This document shows, in pieces, positions 26,427 through 35,435 of a DNA stretch of 64,000 bases. The notes under the pieces are model-generated. The model searched no databases, was not told the origin of the DNA, and was given only the letters and a program-made list of their open reading frames with translations. The DNA comes from Rhizobiales bacterium NRL2 (GTDB lineage: Bacteria; Pseudomonadota; Alphaproteobacteria; Minwuiales; Minwuiaceae). The translations under genes and the position numbers were made by a program. Location: assembly GCA_001664005.1 (NCBI GenBank), contig CP016093.1, positions 2,549,001 to 2,613,000 of the forward strand. Reading direction: 5' to 3'. Each line of letters starts with the position of its first letter. Within the stretch, counting starts at the first letter, position 1.

Positions 26427-27194
26427 ATGGAAAAGAACCGGAGACTCGACGGCAAGGTGGCGCTCGTCACCGGGGCGAGTTCGGGGCTGGGCGCGCATTT
26501 CGCGCAGGTTCTGGCCGCGGCGGGAGCATCGGTCGGCGTCGGCGCGCGGCGCAAGCAGAAACTGGACGGACTGGTCGCGAAGATCGGCGAAGCGGGCGGG
26601 CGGGCGCACGCCGTCGACCTCGACGTGACCGATATCGGGCAGATCGGCGACTGTCTCGGCGAAGTCGAGGCGCAACTCGGTCCCGTCGACATTCTGGTCA
26701 ACAACGCCGGCGTCACCGCGCCCAACGCCATGCAGCGCATCACCGAGGCCGACTACGATTTCGTCCTCGACACCAATCTGAAGGGCGCCTTCTTCATGGC
26801 CCAGGCGGCGGCGAAATCGATGATCGAGCGCAAGAGCGGCGGGCGTATCATCAATATCTCGTCCACCCTGTCGCATCGGGTGATCGGACAACTCTCGATC
26901 TATTGCATGTCCAAGGCGGCGATGGACCAGATGACCCGCGCCATGGCGCTGGAATGGGGGCGCCACGACATCAACACCAACGCCATCTGCCCCGGCTATA
27001 TCGAAACCGAGATGAACGCCGACTACTGGAAGACCGAGGGCGGACAGGCCTTCCTGGCGCGGTTCCCGCGGCCACGCGTCGGCGAGCCGGCGGATCTGGA
27101 CGGTGCGCTGTTGCTGCTGGCCGGCGAGGAGGGCCGTTTCATGAACGGATCCATCGTCAGTGTCGACGACGGTTTCGCCATAGGTTTCAAATAG
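26427..27194 (+). CDS. Short-chain dehydrogenase/reductase (SDR)
   Basis: A 255-residue classical SDR. TGASSGLG at 15-22, NNAG at 92-95, catalytic Ser145-146, YCMSK at 159-163. The C-terminal block ENRFMNGSI-like (GRFMNGSIVSVDDGFAIGFK) fits the family. The start at 26427 is chosen because AGGAGGGG lies 5 bases before it; an ATG at 26403 has no such site. Substrate unknown; the sequence resembles 3-oxoacyl-ACP reductase-like enzymes. Confidence 0.86.
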   Translation: MEKNRRLDGKVALVTGASSGLGAHFAQVLAAAGASVGVGARRKQKLDGLVAKIGEAGGRAHAVDLDVTDIGQIGDCLGEVEAQLGPVDILVNNAGVTAPNAMQRITEADYDFVLDTNLKGAFFMAQAAAKSMIERKSGGRIINISSTLSHRVIGQLSIYCMSKAAMDQMTRAMALEWGRHDINTNAICPGYIETEMNADYWKTEGGQAFLARFPRPRVGEPADLDGALLLLAGEEGRFMNGSIVSVDDGFAIGFK

Positions 27195-27236
27195 ATAAAA
27201 TACGTTCTTTCAGTCGAACTTAAGCGCGACGGCAGA

Positions 27237-27638
27237 TCAGGCCGACTGGACCGCGTCGATGCGGTTCGGCCCGCGCGAGCGCCCGAAGGCGGCAATGGTC
27301 GCGATCAGCGTCTGCCGCACCACGGGTTTGGTCAGATAGGCGTTCATGCCGGCAGCGCTGGTCTGGCGGCGCATGCCGGGAATGTCGTGGGCCGTCCAGG
27401 CAATGACCGGCGTCGTCCCGACGTCGCCTTCCAGCCGCCGGATCGCGCGGGTCGCTTCCAGGCCGTCCATGCCGGGCATGGCGACATCCATGAGGATGAC
27501 ATCAGGCAGGAACTCCCCTGCGGCGGACACAGCCGCCTCGCCGCCGTCGGCCTCCATCACCCGGTGGCCGGCATTCTCGAGCAACACGCGGGCGATGCTT
27601 CGGTTCGCCTGGCTGTCATCGACGACGAGTACGCGCAT
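27237..27638 (-). CDS. Single-domain response regulator (CheY-like receiver)
   Basis: A 133-residue receiver with no output domain. The acidic pair is in VLVVDDSQ, the phospho-acceptor Asp in VILMDVAMPGMDG, the conserved Thr in AWTAHD, and the Lys in LTKPV. The start at 27638 leaves MRVLVVDD as the N-terminus; 11 more in-frame residues upstream look non-coding. It could relay phosphate to another protein or bind a target directly. No kinase is adjacent; the orphan PAS kinase at 13523 is a candidate partner only by default. Confidence 0.85.
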   Translation of the reverse strand: MRVLVVDDSQANRSIARVLLENAGHRVMEADGGEAAVSAAGEFLPDVILMDVAMPGMDGLEATRAIRRLEGDVGTTPVIAWTAHDIPGMRRQTSAAGMNAYLTKPVVRQTLIATIAAFGRSRGPNRIDAVQSA

Positions 27639-27876
27639 TCGGTCGGAGCACCTTTTCAATCTGCCACGCAAAGCGAAACGGGATTCCCATTTCGCTTCTC
27701 ATCTGACGATTCGAACCGCGGTGGCGGCGCAAAACCGCATTCATGCCCGTAAGGCAGCAAGGTCGATGCCAAGCCCGACGGGTTTCGATCCCTTCTGACC
27801 GTCTATGCAGTAGTTGGTTACCGACGATCCGATTCGCAATCAGGCCGAGGAATATCCGACAAGGTATTGATCACGA

Positions 27877-29016
27877 TCACCTTTTACAGGCAGTCCGCTG
27901 CTCCGGCAGCGCGACATCGCTGCGGTTCAGGAACTGCACCAGATCGCCGGTGGACTGGGCGCTGTTGAACTTGCCGCTCTGCTGGCGGTCGACCTGGATG
28001 AAGGTGTTCACGCCAACGACCCGGCCGCACATGTCGATCAGCGGACCGCCGCTGTAGCCGGTCAGTACGTCCGCGGTGTGTATGATCGACGTGGTGCCGG
28101 GCAGTTCCTGCGTCGAGCGGATCTCGCCGCGGTTCTGGTGCATGTCGGGCGCGGAGGTGCGGTCGCCATAGGCGAGCTTGAGAAACCCCGCATCGGTCTG
28201 GAGCGCGAGCCCGGGATAGCCGGCGACGATGACGTCCATCAGCTTGGAATGCGCGGAGGAGAGCGGCAGTACCCCGGGCGCCGCCGGCCGCTCCGTCCGG
28301 AGCAGCGCAAAGTCCGGATCCCCCGGTTGACCGTCGGGAGAGCGTGCGATCACGCGGGCGCGGACCACGTCCCCCAGACTTTCGCTGGTGACGATGATCT
28401 GGTCTGCATCTCCCTCCTGGATGACGTGGCGGTTGGTCACCAGCAGGTCGGGGGCGATGAAGAAGGCCGTGCCTGTCCCGACCGGCTTGCGGTTCTGGAA
28501 GGTAATGACGAAGACCACCGCCTTTTCCAGCGATTGCGACAACGCCGCGACCGACTTCGGCGCGGCCTGTCCCTGCGTTGGAGCCGTAGCCGCCCGGGCC
28601 ACCGCAGGCTCAGCCTGTGCCGCGGGCGCGGCGGCGCGGTCGGGCAGGGGATCCCCGGCCGCCGCCAGCATGGCCCTGGCCTTTTCCTTCAGCGCCTCGA
28701 ACCGCGCCCGGTCCGCGGGCGCCGTGCCGGGCGGACAGTCGTAGGCGGCCACCGTCCCGAGGATTTCCTGCAAGCGCTTGCCGGCTTCGAAGGACAGGGC
28801 ATCCAGGCGTTCGACTTCCGCCAGCATTTCGGCCGTGGGCGGCTGCGGCGACGGTAGCGGGCCATCGCGGACCACGGTTTCCGGCTCGCGCAGCAGCAGC
28901 CAGGCCAGCGCAGCGACGACGGCGAGCGCCAGCAGGACGGAAATCGCCAGCCACGCCCCGAAGGCCGGGATGCTGCGGCGCGTGTTCCGATCGTCGGGGG
29001 CCTCGGCGTTGCTCAA
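27877..29016 (-). CDS. Membrane-anchored trypsin-like serine protease of the srf locus
   Basis: A 379-residue protein. A short cytoplasmic N-terminus is followed by a TM helix at about 22-46 (WLAISVLLALAVVAALAWLLL), a coiled segment with one cysteine (AYDCPPG), an Ala/Pro linker, then a chymotrypsin-fold domain (about 150-370). The triad is visible: His in VTNRHVIQ, Asp in PDFALLR, Ser in GYSGGPLID. No PDZ domain is present. The segment after the TM resembles the equivalent segment of the divergent vWA protein at 29143, with the same Pro-rich start, helical stretch and single Cys, so this gene probably belongs to the srf locus. Expected in the periplasm, processing a partner or reporting damage. 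Confidence 0.82.
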   Translation of the reverse strand: MSNAEAPDDRNTRRSIPAFGAWLAISVLLALAVVAALAWLLLREPETVVRDGPLPSPQPPTAEMLAEVERLDALSFEAGKRLQEILGTVAAYDCPPGTAPADRARFEALKEKARAMLAAAGDPLPDRAAAPAAQAEPAVARAATAPTQGQAAPKSVAALSQSLEKAVVFVITFQNRKPVGTGTAFFIAPDLLVTNRHVIQEGDADQIIVTSESLGDVVRARVIARSPDGQPGDPDFALLRTERPAAPGVLPLSSAHSKLMDVIVAGYPGLALQTDAGFLKLAYGDRTSAPDMHQNRGEIRSTQELPGTTSIIHTADVLTGYSGGPLIDMCGRVVGVNTFIQVDRQQSGKFNSAQSTGDLVQFLNRSDVALPEQRTACKR

Positions 29017-29072
29017 GGCGTCTCTCCTGTCTGCTTGCGGTCAGGCTTGGTTCAGCCATGGCCGGCTCGTAT

Positions 29073-29092
29073 GTTGTGGATGAAACCACAAC
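29073..29092. promoter_or_regulatory. Palindrome in the divergent protease/vWA promoter, candidate operator
   Basis: GTTGTGG and CCACAAC (7-base perfect arms, 6-base spacer ATGAAA) lie almost midway between the divergent starts at 29016 and 29143, about 60 bases from each. Placement and symmetry suggest a binding site for a dimeric regulator controlling both directions. No regulator gene is adjacent. Confidence 0.4.
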
Positions 29093-29142
29093 CGGACAAC
29101 CTTTCCCGAACCTGTCTCCCGGCAGAGCAATCGAAGGCTTGA

Positions 29143-30828
29143 ATGGCTGAGCGCGGAATCAGGACCCAGGACAGCGCCGGAATCCGCAGGCTCGGAACCG
29201 CGGGGCGGGATGTCATCGCTGCCCGCGAGCAGATCGCGTCGATCCTGCGCAACCGGATCGGCCCGGAAGCCGCGGCGCTGTTCGCGGCGCCGACGCCTGA
29301 CGACGGCGGCCATGTCTGGCGGGCTGTCGACGGAACGCCGCTGAAGCCGCTCGGCGACCTGCCGCCGGCGGAGGCTGCCCGACTGCGCGAGCGCCACCGG
29401 GAAATCGCCGGCCGCGTCGAGGCCCTGGCGCAGCGGATCGCGGGCGAGGGCGACGCTGGCCGCATCGCCGGCCACATGATGCGTCTGGCCCTGGTGACGC
29501 CCGACGGCTTCGAGGCGCTGCACGCCGCGGGCGATCAGCCCGTGCTGGTGAACTGGGGCCATGCTGCCGAGGGCCAGGCGGTCCCGGTTCTGGAAGCGGC
29601 AGCCGGGAAGGCCTCGGCCGCGCCAACGGGGGCGGGGGCGGGAACGGCGGCGGCCGCGGTGCCGCCATTGCCGGAAGCCGCCGCGGCCGCAGTGGACGAA
29701 ACCGACAGTCCAGGCCGGCCGCCGGCGCGAACCGGCGGCTTCGGCTGGCTCGCCTGGGCGCTGCCGGGGCTCCTGCTCGTGGCGCTCGGCGTACTGATCT
29801 GGCTGCTCATGCAGCCTCTCGAGCCGGTCATTGTCGAACGCGACCGGCCCGCGCCGCCACCGGTGGATCCGGTTCCCGCCGCGCGCGACAGGCTGGCGGC
29901 GATAAAGGCGGAACTGGCCAGGGTGGAGGCCATGCGCGACGAGGTCATCGACCTCTGTGAACCGCTGCCCCAGGAGCGGACCCAGTTGCCGCCGCCGGAG
30001 CCGGAACCCGAGCGGCGACCGGACCCCGAACCGGACGTCACGGTCATTGAACCGCCGAAACCGGAGCCCGAGCCCCGGCCCGAACCGCCGGTAGCCGAGG
30101 CGGAACCTCGGCCCGCCCCCGCACCGGAACCGCAGCCCGCGCCGCGTCCGCGGGTCGAACTGCCGCCGGAGGTTCCGCCCGCGGCCGAATTACCGCCGCG
30201 GGTCGCGCAGCTCCCGCCGACCACGCGCCCCGCGCCCACGCTCTGCGAGCCGGGCTGGACCCCGACCCAGCGGCCGGAGGTCATGGTGGTGATCGACGGC
30301 TCGGGCAGCATGCAGGACAGTTTCGCCGGCGCGCCCTCGCGCATCGAGGCGGCCAAGGATTCCATTGCGGATGTGGTCACCAGCCTGCACAAGGACATCA
30401 AGACCGGCCTGGTAAGCTTCACCGACTGCGGCGAGACCTCGACGCCGCAGAAGTACGGCTACAGCCAGCGTCCCGAACTGCTTTCCCGGGTGCGGGGCGT
30501 CAGCCCCAGCCGGGGGACCTCGCTCGCCAACTCGATCCGCCGCGCGGGCAACGCCGCCAAATCGGTCGGTCCGGCGACGGTGGTCGTGGTTAGCGACGGC
30601 GAGGACACCTGCGGCGGCGATCCCTGCGCCGCGGCCCGGGCACTGAAGGCGCAGAAACCGATGCTGAAGATCAATGTCATCGACCTGAGCGGCGGTCGCT
30701 CGGCCGTGCTTCAATGCGTGGCCAGCGCCACCGGCGGGCGGGTCTTCACCCCCCGCAATGCCGCTCAGATGACCGAAGAGATGCAGGAAGCGACCGGCCA
30801 GCCGGACGCCAGCGCCTGCAACCCCTGA
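29143..30828 (+). CDS. TM-anchored vWA-domain protein of the srf locus
   Basis: A 561-residue protein in four parts. The cytoplasmic N-terminal module (about 15-150) ends in DQPVLVNWGHAAEG and is paralogous to the N-terminus of SrfA next door. An Ala-rich linker leads to a single TM (202-223). A long Pro/Glu/Arg-rich periplasmic stalk (about 240-365) follows. The C-terminal von Willebrand A domain has a complete MIDAS start (Asp385, Ser387, Ser389 in IDGSGSM) and paired cysteines (CGE, DTCGGDPC). It probably displays a metal-dependent adhesion or binding domain across the periplasm, connected to a cytoplasmic module. First gene of the plus-strand srf operon. Confidence 0.78.
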   Translation: MAERGIRTQDSAGIRRLGTAGRDVIAAREQIASILRNRIGPEAAALFAAPTPDDGGHVWRAVDGTPLKPLGDLPPAEAARLRERHREIAGRVEALAQRIAGEGDAGRIAGHMMRLALVTPDGFEALHAAGDQPVLVNWGHAAEGQAVPVLEAAAGKASAAPTGAGAGTAAAAVPPLPEAAAAAVDETDSPGRPPARTGGFGWLAWALPGLLLVALGVLIWLLMQPLEPVIVERDRPAPPPVDPVPAARDRLAAIKAELARVEAMRDEVIDLCEPLPQERTQLPPPEPEPERRPDPEPDVTVIEPPKPEPEPRPEPPVAEAEPRPAPAPEPQPAPRPRVELPPEVPPAAELPPRVAQLPPTTRPAPTLCEPGWTPTQRPEVMVVIDGSGSMQDSFAGAPSRIEAAKDSIADVVTSLHKDIKTGLVSFTDCGETSTPQKYGYSQRPELLSRVRGVSPSRGTSLANSIRRAGNAAKSVGPATVVVVSDGEDTCGGDPCAAARALKAQKPMLKINVIDLSGGRSAVLQCVASATGGRVFTPRNAAQMTEEMQEATGQPDASACNP

Positions 30829-30850
30829 CGAAGGCGCGGGAGCGAGACGC

Positions 30851-32347
30851 ATGCGCACTGGACCCACACTGGCCGAAGACAGGCTGGACCGTTACCAGCC
30901 CCTGGGCGCCTTCGGGCAGCCCGTCTACCAGAACCACCTGCAACTCCAGGCGGCGCTGCGCCAGCGCCTGGGGGCGAAGTACGCCAACTTCTTCGCCATT
31001 CCCCGCATGGATTCGCAGGGCAGGACCGTCAGCTGGATCTCCCCGGTGGAGGGTGAGCCGGTGCGCTGGTCCGACCTGTCCGAGGACGAACAGGTGCAAC
31101 GCTCCCTCGATCTGCAGGTGATGAAGAGCGAATTCGACGCCTATGCCTCGGAGCTCAGGGCCTATGGCAAGGAGGGCAAGGACCCGCGCGGGGCCGAGGC
31201 TTTCGTCGCGGTCCTGGACCAGGCGCTCAAGACGCCCGATGACGGCCATCTGTACTTCGTCGGCGATCAGCCGGTGGCGACCTTCTGGGGCTTCCGGGAG
31301 GAGCACGCCCAGCCCTTCGAGACACTGACGGCCGCGCCGCGTCTGGCCCGGGCGGCTGCGCCCGCGGCGGCTGAGGCGGCGAGCGGAGAGGCACCCGAGC
31401 GCCGTGGCCTCGGCTTTCTGTGGTGGCTGTTGCCGTTGTTGTTGCTGCTTCTGCTGGCGCTGCTGCTCTGGTGGCTGTGGGATGATCTGCCGGTCGTCGG
31501 CGGCGGGGGCGAAGTGCCCGCGATCGAGCGGCCGCTGGACGAGGAATCCGAGGCCGTGCCGCCGGCGGAAGATGGGGCGATCATCGACGATCCGGACCGG
31601 ACGGTCATCGAACGCGAGGGCGTGGTCGTCGACCGCGAAGGGAATGCAGTGGCCGTGCCGGGCGAGGATGGTGTCGTGGCCCCCGGCGAGGACACCGCCG
31701 TTCCGGGCGAAGGCGATGCGGTCGCGCCCGAAGGGGCCGTTCCCGATGAAGGCGAAGACGGATCACCCGCCGAAGAAGCCGAAACGCCGGGGGAGCTGGC
31801 CGCTCCCGGCGACGAAGCGGCGACAGAGGAACAGCCGCCAGCCGAGCCCGAAACGCCGGAGCCCCCGGCGCCGGAAGAGGACGAGACACCGCCCGAGGGC
31901 GAACAGCCGGAAACGCCGCCCGGCCAGGAACCCCCGCAGCCCGAAGGTCAGACGCCGGACGCCGGCGAACCGCCCGCCATACCCGAGGACGCAGCGGATG
32001 GCTCGGCCGGCTTCATGCAGGGCAACTGGCAGAGCGACAGCGGCCTGGTGGATTCACAGACCCGCCAGAAGCTGACCCAGGAGTACAACTTCGACGACGA
32101 GGGCCGGGGGGAAGCCGTTGTCCGCCGCGCGGACGGCGTGACCTGCCGCGCGCCGGCGCAGGCGACCGTCAGGGACGGCAATCTGCAGGTCGAAGAACTC
32201 GCCAACCTGAAATGCTCCGACGGCAGCTCGTTCAAGCGATCGCAGACCGTCTGCTCCCGCGGCGACGACGGACAGGTCGAGTGCGTCGGCACCGATGCCG
32301 ACGGCAAGACCTTCAAGGTCGATCTCAACCGGAATGCCCAACCCTGA
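30851..32347 (+). CDS. srfA: SrfA-family TM protein
   Basis: A 498-residue protein. The N-terminal cytoplasmic module (about 10-160) carries LGAFGQPVYQNHLQLQAALR and, at its end, DQPVATFWGF, which I recognise from SrfA proteins of enterobacterial srfABC loci. The TM segment is unusually long and leucine-rich (about 190-215, followed by WDDLP). Then comes a 170-residue acidic Pro/Glu/Gly/Ala stalk, and a C-terminal domain (about 385-498) starting GFMQGNWQSDSGL with three cysteines. It is 22 bases after the vWA gene and before srfB. Molecular function is unknown; the layout suggests a cytoplasm-to-periplasm connector. Confidence 0.7.
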   Translation: MRTGPTLAEDRLDRYQPLGAFGQPVYQNHLQLQAALRQRLGAKYANFFAIPRMDSQGRTVSWISPVEGEPVRWSDLSEDEQVQRSLDLQVMKSEFDAYASELRAYGKEGKDPRGAEAFVAVLDQALKTPDDGHLYFVGDQPVATFWGFREEHAQPFETLTAAPRLARAAAPAAAEAASGEAPERRGLGFLWWLLPLLLLLLLALLLWWLWDDLPVVGGGGEVPAIERPLDEESEAVPPAEDGAIIDDPDRTVIEREGVVVDREGNAVAVPGEDGVVAPGEDTAVPGEGDAVAPEGAVPDEGEDGSPAEEAETPGELAAPGDEAATEEQPPAEPETPEPPAPEEDETPPEGEQPETPPGQEPPQPEGQTPDAGEPPAIPEDAADGSAGFMQGNWQSDSGLVDSQTRQKLTQEYNFDDEGRGEAVVRRADGVTCRAPAQATVRDGNLQVEELANLKCSDGSSFKRSQTVCSRGDDGQVECVGTDADGKTFKVDLNRNAQP

Positions 32348-32430
32348 GTGAGCGCCGGGGCACGTTGACCAATGGACAAGACCCTGCCTACGCTCGAAAT
32401 CCCTGCGCCCGTCCGAGGTGACCGCTGATC

Positions 32431-35424
32431 ATGCCGCTCGCGCCGATCCTGAAACGCCCGCCCGTACTGTCCCTGATCCCTTCGAGCGGCGTTCAGCTCA
32501 TCGATCTGGGCTTCGTGGCGGACCGCTCGTCCGGCGTGGAGACCAACTGGGGCTTCTACGACAAGCCCGGCGACGCCGGTCCGCCGATCCGCGTCGATCT
32601 CTCCGACGAGAACGTGCAGACCACCTACGAGGTCGATCTGAAGAAGCTGGTCGAGACCTTCGGCGACGCCTGGATGCCGATCCCGATGCTGCGGGAAGAG
32701 CAGGGCGGCGACTATTTCCACGGCCCGACGAACTGGGCGCGGGTCTGCCTTAGGAAGCTGCCAGAGCCGGACGACAACGGCTTCGATCATCGCATCATCG
32801 TGGCCTTCGACACGGAACTGCTGCCGCAGCGGGCGAGCGAGGCCTATCTCGCGCCGTCGGAGGCCGATGCGCAGCGCGGCGCCGTGTTCTCCATCTGCGC
32901 CGACGAGAAGGCGCTCAACTGGTTCGTGCAGGAAAACTGGGTCGCCGGCTGGTGCCGGGAAGCCGTCCGCGACATGGTCACCCGCGAGGAGTCGCGCAGG
33001 CGCCGGAACGCCGGGCCCGCAAGCGACGAACAGATCGCCGAGCGGATGGAGGGCCCGAAGGAGGACGTGGCGCGCTACAAGGCGCTGATCTACCTGCTGG
33101 CCGATCTCGACCTGCTGCCGAAGATCCGCATGATCGACCGCTTCACCGATCCGCGGCCGACGCCGATCGACGTCGACCTGGTGCTCGACGTCGGCAATTC
33201 GCGCACCTGCGGCATGCTGATCGAGACCCAGCCCGACGAGGTCGGCACCGACATCACCCAGGCCGTGAAGGTGCAGCTCCGGGACCTTTCCGACCCGACA
33301 CAGATCTATTCCGATCCGTTCGAAAGCCGCATCGAGTTCAACCGCGCCAGTTTCGGCAAGGACGACATCTCGCTGACCAGCGGGCGGGCCACGGCCTTTG
33401 CCTGGCCGACAGTGGCCCGGATCGGCCCCGAGGCGCGGCGTCTGGCGGGTTACCGGCGCGGCAGCGAAGGCGCAACGGGCATGTCCTCGCCCAAGCGTTA
33501 TCTCTGGGACGAGGATCCGCGCCGTGACGGCTGGCGTTTCAACAATGCGGCGGTGCATGGCGAGCACGCGCCCGCGGCGACCGGCGTCGCCTTCACCACC
33601 CTGGTCAACGACGCCGGCCAGCCGCTGCACAAAGTGCCCGCGCACGTGCCGGCCCATGACGAGCAGCGCTTCCCGTCCTTCCGGGCGCTCTATGCGCGCT
33701 CCAACCTGCTGTCCTTCGCCCTGACCGAGATCTTCCTGCAGACGCTGGTGATGATGAACTCGGCCGCGCACCGGCTGCGCCGCCGCAATGCGGACCTGCC
33801 GCGGCGGCTCCGACGCATCATCATGACCATGCCCACGGCCCTGCCGCTGGCGGAACGGCAGATCCTCCGCAGGCAGGCCGAGGCGGCGCGCGACCTGGTC
33901 TATCTCTGCCTGGGCCAGGCGACGGTCGAGACCGATCCCGAAAGCGGTATCCAGGAGCTGAGGGTCGCCGAGGGCGTCCATCTGCCCGAAATCAAGATCG
34001 AGTGGGACGAGGCCTCCGCCACCCAGGCGGTCTATCTCTACAGCCAGATCGCCATGGCCTATTCAGGCGACGCGCGGGCCTTCTTCCGGCGCAGCCGGCT
34101 GCCGGTCAACCGCGGCGCCGCCGGGCTGGACGACGAGTTCCGCCTGGCCACGCTCGACATCGGCGGCGGCACGACCGACCTGGTCGTGACCTCCTATGCA
34201 GTCCAGGGCAAGGGCGCCAACGTCACGCTGTTCCCGACCCAGATGTTCCGCGAAGGGATGAGCCTGGCCGGCGACGACATCGCCTACCAGATCATCCGCG
34301 ATCATGTGTTGCAGCCGATCGTCAAGGCGCTGGACGAGGCCGGTCTGGGAGAGCGCGCAGACTATCTGGCGCACACGCTGTTCGGCGGCGACCGCGCCGA
34401 CATGGACGTAGAGGATCAGCTCTACCGCCAGCAGTTCGCCGTCCATGTGGCGATGCCCGCCGCGCTTCGGCTGATCGGCGAGTACGAGAACTGGGACCTG
34501 ATGTCGGGCGCTATCGACGGGGACGATATCCGCCTGGGCGACCTGTTCGGAGAGGATGACCGCGCCAGCCAGGCGGTCATCGCGCATGTCAACGAGGAAG
34601 CGCGCCGCCACGGCGCCGATGGCTTCGACCTGGGCGAGGTGATCCTGCCCGTGCACTTCCGCGCCATCGATCTCAGCGTGCGCAGCGTGGTGCTGGAAAT
34701 GCTGCAAGCCTTCGCCGAAATCGTCTACCGCGCGCGCGCGGACATCCTGATCCTGTCCGGGCGCCCATCGCGCATGCCGGCGGTGAACGCGGTGCTGGCC
34801 GAGAGCATGGCCCTGCCGCCGCACCGCATCGTGCCGCTGCACAGTTTCCGCGTCGGTTCCTGGTACCCGTTCCGGGACTACGCGGCGACGATCTCCGACC
34901 CCAAGACGACGGCGGCGGTCGGCGCCATGCTGTGCCTGCTCGGTGAAGGGCGTCTCAGGAACTTCAACTTCCGTTCCGACAATCTGAAACCGAAATCGAC
35001 CGCGCGGTTCTTCGGCAAGCTGGACCGCGACAACCGGCTGCGCGCCGACGACGTCTACTACAGCGGCCTCAATCTGGAGGACGAGGACTACGAACTGCCC
35101 GAGGAGCCGTTCGAGTTCCGCGGGCCCATGACGCTGGGCTTCCGTCAGTTCGACGCCGACTGGTGGCCCGGCACGCGGCTCTACAGCCTTGACTACGCCA
35201 GCCCGGAGATCGCCGAAAAGCTCAATCCGCGGACGCCGCTTCAGGTCACGCTGAAACGCAACCAGCGGCGCGACAACCCCGAGATTGTCGACGCCTTCAC
35301 CATCGACCGCATCGAGGACGCCCGGGGCGCCTCGATCGGCAAGAACCAGCTCCGGCTCCGGCTGCAGACCATCGACAACCAGGATGGCTACTGGCTGGAT
35401 ACCGGAATCCTGCTGAACCAGTAG
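32431..35424 (+). CDS. srfB: SrfB, actin/Hsp70-fold ATPase
   Basis: A 997-residue soluble protein of the SrfB family. It carries the three nucleotide-binding motifs of the actin/Hsp70/ParM superfamily: phosphate-1 LDVGNS (Asp253), phosphate-2 LDIGGGTTD (Asp576-Asp583) and the adenosine motif LSGRPS (775-780). Large insertions, including a 230-residue N-terminal region and long C-terminal beta-rich extension, separate it from classic chaperones. The start follows GAGGTGA. There is no signal or TM, so it is cytoplasmic. It is directly upstream of srfC (11 bases between stop and start). It may act as a polymerising or chaperone-like ATPase; no activity is established here. Confidence 0.82.
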   Translation: MPLAPILKRPPVLSLIPSSGVQLIDLGFVADRSSGVETNWGFYDKPGDAGPPIRVDLSDENVQTTYEVDLKKLVETFGDAWMPIPMLREEQGGDYFHGPTNWARVCLRKLPEPDDNGFDHRIIVAFDTELLPQRASEAYLAPSEADAQRGAVFSICADEKALNWFVQENWVAGWCREAVRDMVTREESRRRRNAGPASDEQIAERMEGPKEDVARYKALIYLLADLDLLPKIRMIDRFTDPRPTPIDVDLVLDVGNSRTCGMLIETQPDEVGTDITQAVKVQLRDLSDPTQIYSDPFESRIEFNRASFGKDDISLTSGRATAFAWPTVARIGPEARRLAGYRRGSEGATGMSSPKRYLWDEDPRRDGWRFNNAAVHGEHAPAATGVAFTTLVNDAGQPLHKVPAHVPAHDEQRFPSFRALYARSNLLSFALTEIFLQTLVMMNSAAHRLRRRNADLPRRLRRIIMTMPTALPLAERQILRRQAEAARDLVYLCLGQATVETDPESGIQELRVAEGVHLPEIKIEWDEASATQAVYLYSQIAMAYSGDARAFFRRSRLPVNRGAAGLDDEFRLATLDIGGGTTDLVVTSYAVQGKGANVTLFPTQMFREGMSLAGDDIAYQIIRDHVLQPIVKALDEAGLGERADYLAHTLFGGDRADMDVEDQLYRQQFAVHVAMPAALRLIGEYENWDLMSGAIDGDDIRLGDLFGEDDRASQAVIAHVNEEARRHGADGFDLGEVILPVHFRAIDLSVRSVVLEMLQAFAEIVYRARADILILSGRPSRMPAVNAVLAESMALPPHRIVPLHSFRVGSWYPFRDYAATISDPKTTAAVGAMLCLLGEGRLRNFNFRSDNLKPKSTARFFGKLDRDNRLRADDVYYSGLNLEDEDYELPEEPFEFRGPMTLGFRQFDADWWPGTRLYSLDYASPEIAEKLNPRTPLQVTLKRNQRRDNPEIVDAFTIDRIEDARGASIGKNQLRLRLQTIDNQDGYWLDTGILLNQ

Positions 35425-35435
35425 GGGAAGAGGAC

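Noticed and set aside
27639..27876. The 238-base gap between the response regulator and the protease as a hidden RNA or gene
   Set aside because: No frame with a start and ribosome site and no stable hairpin were seen; it is most simply promoter and trailer sequence.
32372..32428. An 18-codon frame (MDKTLPTLEIPAPVRGDR) just before srfB
   Set aside because: It has a weak ribosome site and no known relative. It could be a leader peptide, but nothing beyond position supports it, and srfB has its own GAGGTGA site.
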